Assembly (NCBI GenBank): GCA_022570795.1
Contig: JAKUDP010000028.1
Coordinates: forward strand, 806,001 to 870,000
DNA length: 64,000 bases
Direction of reading: 5' to 3'
DNA from: Sphaerulina vaccinii
Lineage: Eukaryota > Ascomycota > Dothideomycetes > Mycosphaerellales > Mycosphaerellaceae
The translations under genes and the position numbers were made by a program. Each line of letters starts with the position of its first letter. The stretch's first letter is position 1. The notes beneath the pieces are model-generated. The model saw only the letters and a list, made by a program, of their open reading frames with translations. It had not been told where the DNA came from and ran no database searches. This document shows positions 32,565 to 43,500 of the stretch, one piece after another.

Positions 32565-35267
32565 TCAAGACGTCGTGGTTGTGTTACTAGCGTAGGAAGT
32601 CGACGATTCTGTATAAGGCTCAATGGTGATGTCTCCAGTCGCTCCGACTAGGCAGACGTTGAGTTCAGAGATGCTGACGCTTGTTGTTGTCGTGGCCGAG
32701 ACATCACACCCAGAGACAACACTCATGCTAGTTGCCGTGCATGTTGTAGACCCTGGAGTGACCGTCCCACTAAATGTGCCATTGAAAGCGAAGCAGTTCA
32801 CATCCTGATTCGTGACTGTTGCAGTTGTTGAGCATGCCGTATTGTATAGAGAGGTCGTGGTACCTGTCACGTCGCAACCAGTCTCGAAGTCTTGCTGTGT
32901 CTGACTGCAGGCTGTCATCGTGCTATTCGCACCAGTAACGACGCCGCAGCTGACGCTCAAGTGCGTGGCAGTAGTAGTAGGGCAGGATGTGGTGAACTGG
33001 CTGGTCGTATGATCAGACACAGTACAGCCACTGATCACTGTCGTTCTCGTCTTCGTGCAATCTGTACTGGCTGTCTCATTGATAGCTGTGTGGACGTTGC
33101 ACTCCGCTGTAGCGAGAGTTGCAGTCACAGTTTGACAAGCGGTCGTTGTGACTGAAGTTGTCGTGGGCGTCAGAGAACAGCCACCACGCACATTAGTCTT
33201 GGTTGATGTACAGCTCTGAGAACTGAATCCGTCCAAGCCCGTCACCAGTCCACAGAGAACAGTCTGGTCGGTCACTGTAGTAGAAGCGGTTCCGCAGTCG
33301 CTCGAGGATAATGTTGATGACTGTGACAACGATGAGGCGCTGGACTCTTGCTTGGGCTCGTCACACGTCTCCAAAGACTCGTCACACAGCTTTCCGTTAT
33401 TGTTGAGTCCAGTTTCTGGAGTGTCATCGCATATCGGGGAATTGCAATCGAGCACTTGACTGCTGCTCGATCCGCCAGCGCCGCAACAACAGCAGTGCAG
33501 AATGTGATGGCAAACCCAGCTGAGCAGACTCGGACAACCGAGCTTTGGCAGACGTCGAATGAACCAGCCCATGTCCAAGCCTAGGAGTAGTCAGCTAAGT
33601 GAGCATGCAACCGCCTCTCGATATACTGTCTGAACATACCGTCGCATCCCAACAGCCCACATTCAAGCTCCTTGAGGCCCCAGATCCTTTTGGTCAATTT
33701 GTTGATGGGATCACACAACAGACAGTCGTACTTGAAGTTGCCGAAGTCAACTTGAAACACCGGCGGCCATGGTGCCAGAGTGTACTCCTTCGGTCTTGGA
33801 AAGTCTGAATACAATACAGGGAAGATCGGAACCAAGCTATTGTCGTCGTCGTCCTTAGCAAAGATTGGCATCGTGCACGAGGTCGAGTTCGACCAGCACT
33901 GTACTCGTCAGCATGTCACCTTCCTGTTGAGGATCAGCGATACTCACATAGCCATAGTCAGGCTGGCAGCCGTCATCGCAAAAGTCTTCACCCTTTCCGC
34001 ACTTCCCAGACTTGCTACAGCACTCCTTCTTGGCACAGGTATAGTGACTGTCTGGGCCGCACTTCTTGTCCTTGTCGATGTCACGGTGCACGGGAGGACA
34101 TGCTGACATTCCAGAAGGAGCTGCAACACTGCTAGTCGTAGTCGGTACCTGATATGCTGCAGTGATAACGCCAGTAGAACCTGCAGTGATGGGCATCCAG
34201 CAGAGTGTGTCAGTCGTAATAGGCGCGATTTTGATCGTCGTCTTCGACGCGAAGTTGACGTTACCGCAGTGCGGCTGGCACAAGGAGGTGGTGTAGTCTG
34301 GATAGCTGAGTGTAGCATTTTTAGTCAATGTGACGCAGGGCAGATCCAATGAGCCGCCTTCAACAATTTGGATCGTAGGCGTTGGCTGCAGCCAGAGGCT
34401 AGGAGAAAGCGTTGCACTCGTCAGGATGCCAGTATACGTCAGTCCATCGTCCGATGATGTTGTTCCGAGAGAAACGCCAGAAGACGGAGGATTTGGTGAA
34501 CCAGATGTTGAAGTGCTTGATTGTGCCAGTGAGCTACCTGCTGCATTTGATACGATTGTCGCGTGGCTACTGATCGAAATGTTCGTTGTAGATGATAGCG
34601 CTGGGACGCCTGTGGTGCTCCCATTCGTCCATTGAGTGATTGAGAATGGCGCATGGAAGGAGCTCGAATCCATGCTTGTGGCATTGGCTGCACCTGGTGC
34701 TGCACTTGATGCTGCAGTGATTGCATTACTCAATGAGCCATTCGTCGTTGCAATTGATGCTGAAATACTCATGCTACTCCCGTTGTTCCAAGGAGGTGTT
34801 GCTATCGGCGTAGTCAAGGAGCTCGACAAGATGCTTGAACCAGTGTCATTTGATGGCTTCGAAGATGCCAGAGTAGTCGTGTTGAGATACGATGTGCTAG
34901 ACGTGGTGATGGCGTTCAGGCTCTGTGTAGTATTTGCGATCGATCCAAGAGGTGGTACTGAAGTCGCTGCACTCGGAGTCTGGAAGACTGTTGTGGTGCT
35001 GATAGTGGCATCTGGACATGCTGCGGGATCGATCGTAACAGCGCTAGAGCTGATGATGTGCTTGACAGGCGCTGTAGGTTTGTCGTCCGCCGTGGGCCTT
35101 GAGGGCGTGTATAATGACACTTGCGTGACAGTGATGGTCATCTTCGATTGGTACTCAGTGACCCAGATGATATCCGGACAAGTGCTGGCTGCTGGCGCAG
35201 TATCGCACTGCACCAGAATCGCCATCAACATAATCACGAAGATCGACATCATGTTGGAGGACCACAT
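32565..35267 (-). CDS. Secreted mucin-like protein with CBM18 and Cys/Thr repeats
   Basis: Exons 35267-33948, 33898-33640 and 33580-32565 give 864 residues. A signal peptide (MMSIFVIMLMAILVQC) starts the protein; ATGs at 35267, 35252 and 35249 are possible. About 330 Ser/Thr-rich residues with many N-x-S/T sites follow. A hevein-type CBM18 (about 403-441) has all eight cysteines; the eighth is encoded after the 49-nt intron, which supports one gene rather than two. Then come a Cys-containing region with LLCDPINKLTKR, a CCCC run, and four degenerate Thr/Cys repeats of about 50 residues. Chitin binding at the cell surface or wall is expected from CBM18. No catalytic domain is visible. Confidence 0.82.
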
Positions 35268-36164
35268 CAGATCAGCGGAGCGAGCGCAAACGAGTCCGAG
35301 TCCTGCAAAGAAGACCAAAGAGTGTTAGTACTGCCCCAATCCAGAGTTGCTCTTGTGTAGTGTCGTGATGTTTGAGTAAGAGGTTGAAGTGTTTTCGTTA
35401 TCTCTTATAATGCAGCCTGCACAGTTCGCAATGCGTGCATTGTGGATCTGGTTTAGGCCAAAAGTGAATTCAAGGTGAATAGCCCACAAGTGAAGCGTGC
35501 AGAGTCACCACTCACTCACTTACTTCCTCTCACTCACCCACACAGTTCTTCACTTGCAGCATTTGTCCCCAGATCTCATACTCGCGACTCAATTATTCCC
35601 GAAGTTAGCCACATTGCTTCTCCCTACAACTTCAGAGACTCGACGGTATGGCTTGGACACCAATGCGACGATGTGGCCCTCTAGACAACATCCTGGTAGC
35701 CCACAGCTTCGAAGCCAGTCAACACAAGCGCAACCAGGGCTACTTGTTGGCTCGAATATAACGAGTTGTGCTGAACAGCGCGACTGGCGGCGAGCAGAAG
35801 AACGTCCGACAGTCGTGCTTGATAGTGAGCTCTGTGTATGAGTTGAGTGCCATACCATCGCGTTTGCAGACATATCAACAGAGCATTGAACGCGGGTTTC
35901 AGAGAAGGAAGAGAACTTCAAAGGCTCGCCTGAAGGCCGGAACGCGCTAAGGTGAGGCCAGATAGAGTTTGCCGATCTTGCCTGGATGCGTGTCGATACA
36001 TCATCGAGTAAACTCCACTCTGCACCCGACAAACCTCCACGCAGTTATCAACACAATGCGAGCTGGTTATTCTCGTGGCTCAGGCAGAGTAACATGATAG
36101 TCGAGGAGAACATTGGCAGCGGTACTTCTTGATTTAGCGTCGCAACCCTCAGCCAATTGACGCC
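35268..36164. other. Divergent intergenic region
   Basis: About 900 bp between the CBM18 gene and the next small gene. A minus-strand TATAAG element lies at 35404-35409, about 140 bp upstream of the CBM18 start. A CACT/TCACTCAC-rich run at 35506-35545 is low complexity. No gene is supported. Confidence 0.5.
35404..35409 (-). promoter_or_regulatory. Candidate TATA box of the CBM18 gene
   Basis: TATAAG on the minus strand, about 140 bp upstream of the ATG. Similar elements precede the small secreted protein and CYP505 genes at comparable distance. Confidence 0.4.
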
Positions 36165-36710
36165 ATGGCATTCTTACAATACCTCTTCTTCTGGAATCTG
36201 AAGACACCTCAAGACAACCTCTGGCATCCGCAGATAGGTCAAAATCCGACCAAGTATATCGACAACCTTCCAGCTTTCCTGAAACGGACAGATATAGAAG
36301 CGACGCTGGTTGACGCCGCACCCTTCGTCGTTGGTGCTGCGGGTCTACGACATATTTTGCAGATACACGACTTTGGCTTTACGGCACATGCTTCTGTGTT
36401 CCGCAATGTGAAGACCATGACTGCCATGCACAGAGCTGTAGTCGTGGTGCCGCTGATACTCGTGGCGCAGGCCGCGCAGATCCAGTATCGTACGCTCATA
36501 CCACGTTGGTGCCACGAGAGAGAACTCAATCGAGACGAATCAGAAGTCAGAAAGCATGTCGATGTTGGAGCTTCGATAGGCGCAGGGATTTGGGCCACTA
36601 GGCTGCTGTTCAGGGTCGGTCTTCGATATTGGGCACCGTTTGATATCGTGGTCGGTGGAGCTCTCAGCGATCTGCTTCATAGAGAGTACGTGAAGGCACA
36701 TGGCTTCTAA
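36165..36710 (+). CDS. Hypothetical small protein, possibly membrane-associated
   Basis: Single exon, 181 residues, clean ATG and stop. I do not recognise a family. Two moderately hydrophobic stretches are seen (APFVVGAAGLRHIL at about 52-65 and AVVVVPLILVAQAAQI at about 91-106), with a basic-acidic segment between and a Gly/Ala-rich helix near 133-145. There is no signal peptide. Composition and codon use resemble neighbouring real genes, and the opposite strand frame is shorter. It stands alone between divergent and convergent neighbours. Confidence 0.7.
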   Translation: MAFLQYLFFWNLKTPQDNLWHPQIGQNPTKYIDNLPAFLKRTDIEATLVDAAPFVVGAAGLRHILQIHDFGFTAHASVFRNVKTMTAMHRAVVVVPLILVAQAAQIQYRTLIPRWCHERELNRDESEVRKHVDVGASIGAGIWATRLLFRVGLRYWAPFDIVVGGALSDLLHREYVKAHGF

Positions 36711-37061
36711 GTTCGATCACATGATGGGGCATGTCCTTCTCGGGTCGACAAAGCATCGAAGGAGAATTTCTCACTTCGACATGAGTTTTGCATTGATTGT
36801 CTCTGCATGATGGAGGAGGACCAAGCCATTCGATGTGTCGACGGAGTGCGATGGTGACTTGCTGAGCTTTCGGAAAAAGGTGTGTATGATATGATGCATA
36901 CCTCTGCCTATTGATAAGCATCATGCATCTTGAAGCGCGGACACAGTGCGGCGAGCAAATCTTGAGCTTTCGGAGACAGGCAATGTTGACTTGGTTCACA
37001 TCTCTGCGATCCGAGAAGCGCTAAGCATTTCCTAGTGAAGGATGGCGGTGAAGATGGCCCA
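36711..37061. other. Convergent 3' intergenic region
   Basis: About 350 bp between convergent stops. Nothing recognisable. Confidence 0.5.
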
Positions 37062-38426
37062 TCAGTTGTCAAGAGCTACGGCTCGCTTGCGTCGGAGGAA
37101 GGCAATCGTGGGTGGTTGTACAATCTCGTTGAACAGAGCTGTTCCGTATACAAGTAAGGCGAAGCCAAGGACTTGCAACCATTTGACTACAAATTGAGGT
37201 CAGTAGAGATTCTCAGCCGCAATGACTCAAATCTGATTGATAGCCTTACAGGTTTCCCAGCCGAGCCCGAGCGACACAATCCAGATGAAGAGTGTACGGC
37301 AGGTGTCTATCGTAGAACGTGATGTCGCAGAAATGACCCGTGTCACTGAAAGGCCGAAGAAGTTGAAGCCTCCGATAGAGATCATGATGAGAATGGATGT
37401 CAGTCCAATAGCTTTGAAGTGGAACATTTCGTAGAAGCCCTCCCGGGCATCGAAGTACCCGCCTTTTCCTGCTTCTGTTGTGCCGATGGTCGCATGTAGT
37501 ATACCCATGCCGATCAAGGTGACAAGGAATCCAAACACGCCTTCCCAGCCCACGACTCTGATCGGATCCATTGAGTATCTTTCCATGATCGACTCTTCTA
37601 CCACGAACTGGGTAGCAGTGAATACCTGCGCACATGCAATCAGGATAAAGCCTATGAGTGTCTCAGCAGCAGTGTGCTCTTCGAGAGTTGACACTGCTCC
37701 ACGCATGTTGAGGTTGATCTTTGCGCCAGTGTCGTCGTGGCCAGGGAGGGTAGGTGCCTTCTGATTGAGAACTCCTGCTAGCCCAACAACAGCGACACCC
37801 AGCACAACTATGAATAAGCTTGTCCACTTCCAGCCGCTCAAGTGACGCTTCAGGAACAGGACGCTGAAGAGTCCGACAAACAGCACGAGAGCTCCGCGTG
37901 TCATTTGATAGATCGATGCTGCGACGAACAGCAGGCCTACGTTCATCAAAGTGGTGCCGCAGATGTCGCAGATAGCTGGTGCCGCAAGAAGAACGACTTT
38001 CCAGCCTGTCAATGGAACTCGGCGTTTGTGCTCTGTGTCGAAGGCGGGCTTCACCACAATGTTTGTAGGGTCTACCAGTGTCTGCGAAGAGGACAGCGCC
38101 GCGATCTCTTCGTCCTCGGCCTCGCTGTCGTCATCTACGGTATCGTCTGCTCCCACAGGCTCGTAGGCAATCTCGTCGATAGGTGTAGTCTCCGAGGGTC
38201 GTCGCATCAGGCGGAAGAGGTAGCCGACAAAGACAACAATCCAGCAGCCACTCTCGCCCACGAACATCTGAAGCGTTTGTATCACCGGCTGCTCGAACAT
38301 CTTCGGATGCTTTGTATCGCAGTGGGCTACGCATTGCATGTCCTGGTACTTTGTGAGAAGTGTATTGCAAACACCCGTCACCAACATCATCGTCACCAGC
38401 AGCGGGACTACTGCGCGGTTCGACAT
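37062..38426 (-). CDS. SLC35F6-like drug/metabolite transporter
   Basis: Exons 38426-37250 and 37186-37062 give 433 residues. About ten hydrophobic helices are arranged as in the DMT/SLC35 superfamily: an N-terminal helix (VPLLVTMMLVTGVCNTLLT), a long acidic cytosolic loop (DDTVDDDSEAEDEEI, about 95-110), then helix pairs including CDICGTTLMNVGLLF and SIYQMTRGALVLF. The latter block resembles SLC35F6, reported as a lysosomal or mitochondrial-interacting membrane protein in animals. The 63-nt intron is confirmed because splicing restores GWETFKWLQVLGFALLVYGT, the usual last helix. A basic tail (RRKRAVAL) ends the protein. Transport substrate is unknown. Confidence 0.87.
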
Positions 38427-38759
38427 GGCGGCGGTCAGCGGCGGGGCGGTGGAGAGGAAGCCGATATGGAGCGTGCGTATCTCCCTCTCGGTCGTGTTAG
38501 GAATAAGAGGTGAAGTGGAGTGTACAGGAAGAGAAACAGGAAGGAAGGAAGGAACAGGAACACGTCTGGGAGCTTATCGCGTGCAGCTGTCACAAGCTCA
38601 AGAAAAGTGGAGCCGCTTTAGAGCTATTCGCCGAATGCTCCATTGTCTCAGATCTTTCTCATACCTTTCTTCTATCCTTCTCATGCTTCAATGTAGACGC
38701 CCATCATCAACAAATCACCTTCCCTCAATCAGCCAGCAGTACAGTCTCTGCTATGAGGC
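38427..38759. other. Short intergenic region
   Basis: About 330 bp between the SLC35F6-like start and the thioesterase stop (both minus). A GGAAGGAAGGAAGGAA microsatellite occurs at about 38539-38550. It should contain the transporter promoter. Confidence 0.5.
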
Positions 38760-39550
38760 TCACAACTTCGCCGCATCTACAGAATTGTGATCTAGGAGTG
38801 GCTGAAGTGCTGCCCTGACCTTCGCAGGTATGCCTTCTTCTGTCGGCCGATTACTCTTGCGATCAACCCAGATCTGGATGAAGCCACCGACAGCTTTCAC
38901 TTCATCGCTGCCTCTCTGGAAGATTCCAACCTCGTACCTAGCAAGATGATTAGTATGGAAGCCTCACAGCTGGGTATGAATCTGCATACATGAGACTGCT
39001 TTTGCCCATCTTCACTACCCTCAAACCACAGTCGACTATGCCAGGATAATGACAAGCTCCGAAATAGTCGCAATACGAGGATCCAACGAGGCCGATCGCA
39101 TCACTGGCATCGTCGGAGTACCCAGGCCGGTATCCAGTCTTCTGTATCAAATACGAATTGATGATGCTGTCAATCAGTACAGCATAGACACTGAAGAGAG
39201 TGAACATAGTCAGCAAATATCTCATTCTGTCTCCGGACCTGCACATGGAAATGGGCTCCCGGCGACAGATTCGAATGACAGATCCAGGACCTGCTCATAG
39301 GCGAGAAACCTACGGATTGTTCATGTGGCTGTGATGGGTCAGTACGTCTTTCCAATGAATAGGCATGAGGACGCGTACTGGAACATATCATTGTCGTTCC
39401 ATCTTGAGCTATGATCGATAGGTTGCACATTAGCGACATCCTGCATAACAAGAGGACGTTTACTCCTTGTCACGCGTACCGATAATCCTCGAGGTAGCCG
39501 TAGTCGCTACGCTTCCGTAGCTTCTTCGCTTTCAGATCTTGTGATAGCAT
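38760..39550 (-). CDS. Hotdog-fold acyl-CoA thioesterase with peroxisomal AKL tail
   Basis: Five exons: 39550-39480, 39408-39379 (30 nt), 39328-39314 (15 nt), 39190-38990 and 38937-38760, giving 164 residues. The splices join LEDYR with RWNDNDMFHHMNNPVYAVL, the 4HBT thioesterase signature in which the Asp after DxDMxxHxNN-type spacing is catalytic. Later segments GLRVVKMGKSSLMYEVGIF and VGGFIQIWVDR also fit the 4HBT family. The protein ends in AKL, a good PTS1, so a peroxisomal acyl-CoA thioesterase is likely. Intron lengths are 71, 50, 123 and 52 nt. An alternative start at ATG 39446 would lack the basic N-terminus (KAKKLRKR) and needs no first splice, but loses the family match. Confidence 0.85.
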
Positions 39551-39943
39551 TGCCTGCAGGTGAAGGTACTGCAATTACTGATTGTGATAGTCAAATCGAG
39601 CTTTCTTCGGACGCGGTTACGGTTACCGAGGCACAAAAGTCTCCACCAACATCACACGCGTGAAACAATTATGCGTTCTGGCAATCATCGAGCATACAGT
39701 ATCCTGGACGTCACATTCAGGAGCACCACAGTTCTCCTGCGATTTCAGATCTCACTATAGCTGCTTTTGTGATTACAATATGTGCGAGATGGAATACGGT
39801 ACAGCACGACAACCCCACCATAGAACTATGTCGGTCAGACTGTCACGACGTAATGCGTGTGGGCCAGTCTCGAAGATGCAAGCAGAAAGGAAGACACGTT
39901 GTTTCCTCCAACGACATTCGTAACAACTATCTATACCGACACG
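39551..39943. promoter_or_regulatory. Divergent promoter of thioesterase and GST genes
   Basis: 393 bp between divergent start codons. No gene or repeat is visible. Confidence 0.5.
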
Positions 39944-40965
39944 ATGACCATCACACTTCATCACCTCGGTGTTGCTCAATCCGAGAAGATCGTCTGGTTG
40001 CTGGAGGAGCTTGGCCTAGAGTACAAGCTCGTCAAGCATACGCGAGATCCTCTGCTGTCACCAGAGTCACTCAAGAGCATTCCTGGGAACGAAACAGGGT
40101 TGTCCTCCACGCGTAGCATGAAATCGAGCGCTGTTTTCGACTGATTATTTCCAGGAAAGCTCCAATCATCGAAGACGACGAAGCCAAGCTCACGCTGAGC
40201 GAATCTCATGCCATAGCAGACTACAGTAAGTTGAGCACACAGGATAGACTTCTCGTATCAGAGCGTGTCGACTCATACGAGCTTCACTTGTGGTCATCTA
40301 CCGCTATGGTCAAGGTCGTCTAGCACTGAAACCAGAAGACGAACACTACGCAGACTATCTCTACTGGCAAGTGTCCAGCGTACAACTTAAGAGTGAAGTC
40401 TTCCATGCTGACAGATACTCCAGGCTCAACTATGCCAACGGCACAATGCAGTCAAACATCATGGTCAGCATGTTCATCACAGGAGCGAATCTGCCTCCCG
40501 ACAATATGATGGCAGCATTCGCGAAACAACGTCTCGATGCAGGTTTCCAGCATATGGACAACCGGCTCAAGAATCACAAGTGGCTCGCGGGCGATGATTT
40601 CACGGCTGCAGATGTTATGAGCTTGTATTGGGTGACGACACTGCGCTACCATGGCCCTCTTATCAGGTATGCGAAGTTGCACCACCATCTTCTAGCTTCC
40701 GGACTGACTGACCTCCTGTAGCCTGGCGCCATATCCTGCGCTTCTTCGTTGGATTAAAGATTGCTCGGCTAGGTTGGTTCACTCTTGGAAGTCTCCAATA
40801 TAGTAAACGCATGAACTGATGATGATGCGCAGACCAGCGTATCAACGCGCTATGCTCAAAGGCGATAAGGAGATGAAACTGCTGTTGGGTCCAGAGCCTC
40901 CTGCGCAGTCCTTGATGGTAAGGAGAAAGCAATACTCAATGGCTCGTCAGGTGAACGTATGTTGA
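39944..40965 (+). CDS. Glutathione S-transferase
   Basis: Exons 39944-40098, 40155-40225, 40282-40666, 40722-40772 and 40833-40965 give 264 residues. The thioredoxin-like N-domain has HHLGVAQSEKIVWLLEELGL and the KAPIIEDDEAKLTLSESHAI segment with the ES glutathione-contact pair; the cis-Pro lies in APII. The helical C-domain carries WLAGDDFTAADVM, the usual GST core. GSTs conjugate glutathione to electrophiles in the cytosol. The first donor is GTTGTC, weaker than the rest, but splicing is needed to restore the active-site segment. The last exon may instead splice out 40918-40970 for a shorter tail. It is divergent from the thioesterase. Confidence 0.88.
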
Positions 40966-41079
40966 CAAGCGATAGGAAGTTGGCGGAGTCACAAGTGATA
41001 TATGGAAGAAGTAGCCGATTTTATTCAATGATTGACACGAACAAACACTACTTACTCATGCTATGAAGCCAGCTTGGCC

Positions 41080-43500
41080 TTATCTTCTGTCGCCTTTCGC
41101 TCTTTTGAGACTGCCAATATCAAATTCGTCATCATCATTCATCACGTTACGAGATCCTGCCTTAGACGATGGTCTTCCAGGCGTGGTGTCTGGTCCACCG
41201 AAGAGCGAACTATGGGGACGGGAAGGTGGCGTCGAGGCTCTTGCTTCGTTGTCCTGTCCGAGCATGAAAGAGAATGAAGTTTGCTCAAGGGATGGCCGCA
41301 ATTGATGGGTCTTCACTCGGGTAGTGCCAGGTGTTTTTCTGTTGGGCAGAGCATGCTCTAAGCCTGTCTTCTCCACTCCTTTGCTGCCGCCGTTGTCCGT
41401 ATCGGGAAGGTCTTCCGTCGAGGACGGCTCTACGAGTGCAGGCTGATCCGCGTTTCGCGGCTCGTCTGCGCCATGAAGCTGCTGAGGTTCCATGCTACTC
41501 AGTCCAACACTGGTTCCAGACTCATCTAGTGCCATGCTTGGTGTCGTTACATTGATGTTATCTCTCCGCTTGCTGACCTGTAACGGTGACTCAGCAAGCT
41601 GTAAAGAGGGCTGCTCAAGATACACCTGGATGTATTGAACTTTGGCGATCGCGGCTGAAAGTTTCTCCACGCTGCGTTCGTCTTGGGATTGATCATCGCC
41701 CTCGACGACCGACCTTTGATAATCCCACAGCTCGTTGACCGCAACAGCGAGCAGCTCCGATAACTGCTTGTTGCGTGTCTCGAGCCCTCTGATCCTACTC
41801 ACGCTAGCCTGACGCCAAGGTGGGGGTGAAGGCGTTTGCGAGAGACGAATTTCATTCGCTTTCTTCTGAACTTCGTCGACGGCATTTCGGATCTGTTTGC
41901 CAATGCCCAGCTTCTCTCCTTGAGCATATATGTTCTTAGCAGTTGTCTGAAGGATGCCTTCGATACGTGGTTGTCGAATAGTTCGTGGTGGTGACAAGCC
42001 AGTGCGACCAGAGAATGCTGTGATGTTTCTTTGGAGGGCCGGCTAGACTCATGTGTCAGCATATGTGTGGTATCCCTCTTGTCGAATGCACTTACAGGCG
42101 TGGCTGGGCGATCTAATTTGAGCAAAGGTCGACCAGTATACTTAAGCACACAGTAGCTTCCTCCGTCGGGATGCATATGCTCCTTGAGGTACAACGCATC
42201 GAGGGCGAGTGTCTGAGCTGGAAAGTCCTTTTCGAGCTCAGGGTACCTTAATAGAAGCCCAAGAGCGTTGTTGTAGTCTGCTTCCAATACATGCCAGCGA
42301 ATTCGCAGTAGCATAGTCTATTCGCGAGTTAGCATGTTCCACGTTCCGCGGCTGGTCTTAGCGGACTGACCAGGCAAATATGATTGACGATCTCAAGAGA
42401 AGTGTCCTCGGCGAAGATCACATCCCATAGTGCGAGAACGGCATCGAACTCGAACTCTCTGCCTAGATTTCAACGACTGTGGGTTAGTGAACCGCCGCGA
42501 TTGCACAAAGTTTCGCACTCCTACCGAAGAGAAGACGTATCCAGCGGATCTAGGAGAATCGAATCAGTAAATAGATGCGATATGAGTGTTGCTCCAGACG
42601 CGTACCAAGAACACTTGTGGTAGGACATCAAGGCTTTGCAGATGGACCATGAGCACTTTGTCAACTTGCGGCAAAAGCTCCTCAAAGATGTGTTTACTTC
42701 TCGCAGTGATCGAAGCTGGACCCTCGGACAAGTACTAACCTTCATTAGCCTGCAGCAGCCGCCTTTGGTGAACTGGTTCACTCACGAACGTTTTTGCGCT
42801 TTGCATGACTTGACCAAAGACGGCAAATGAATCATGCTCTACATGAATACTATCGAAAATCGTTACGATAATACTGTCTTCGTGAAATACTTTGCTCGAG
42901 TTATCAATCTCGACCGCATCGTTCTGAATCACAAACAGAACGTAGGCGGCAATCTCGTGCATGCCTTGTCTGTAGCCGATGTCGGGATTCAGCTTGCAGA
43001 AAGTGAAGAGGATGTCGGATAGCATTCGCTTATTCTCAGGTTCTCGAGTGAACTCGAGCATACACCGATCAACATCTTGCAATATCTCGGCGCGCAGCTC
43101 TTCGTCTGTGCGCAGTTGCTGCCAGGTGGAAGAAGTCTTGCATGGTTTAGCCCCGGTCAGGATACAAGCTCCAGCAGTTAGCTGTAGGGTGAGTTTATAC
43201 CTCTGTGTCTTGACTCAGTGGGTCGAGCCCAGCGGAGTCCGCGTCGGGATTCTCAACAAAGCGAAAGAAATGAGCATGAAGCGAGTTGTATGCGCTTCTT
43301 GACGAAGCTAGAGTGCGCTGCCACTCATCGAGGTCGAGTGTGTCGAAGAGCAGAAAGGCCTTCCAGCACGCAGAGCGCAGGCCCCGCGTGGCGATGGACG
43401 TATGGCCATCAGACAGTCGAACCGCGTCTTTGAGCTGCCGCAGCGACTTGTACTGATGGAGTTCCTGCCAGCTGGTTCTCGCGTGTTCCAGGCTTCGCAT
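41080..43500 (-). CDS. TBC-domain RabGAP, TBC1D5-like
   Basis: Seven exons: 43500-43201, 43136-42786, 42734-42606, 42549-42525 (25 nt), 42462-42371, 42317-42096 and 42042-41080, giving 693 residues. The TBC domain spans about 40-330. The Arg finger motif IxxDxxR is at Ile118-Asp121-Arg124 and the Gln finger in GYRQG at Gln157, so GAP activity is expected. Splitting of TBC helices (SKHIFEELLPQVDKV, QVFLIRWIRLLFGREF) matches TBC1D5-type proteins, which act on Rab7/Ypt7 with retromer. The C-terminus has a coiled-coil-like segment and a disordered tail. The first M of the raw frame is GTG; ATG 43500 is the start. Confidence 0.88.

Noticed and set aside
34636..35328. Plus-strand 230-codon open frame
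   Set aside because: Antisense to the Ser/Thr-rich half of the CBM18 gene, whose signal peptide, CBM18 and splices are convincing.
39409..39479. Apparent frameshift in the thioesterase 5' region
   Set aside because: A 71-nt intron with a GCTAAT branch site and CATAG acceptor restores the family sequence exactly, so no frameshift is needed.
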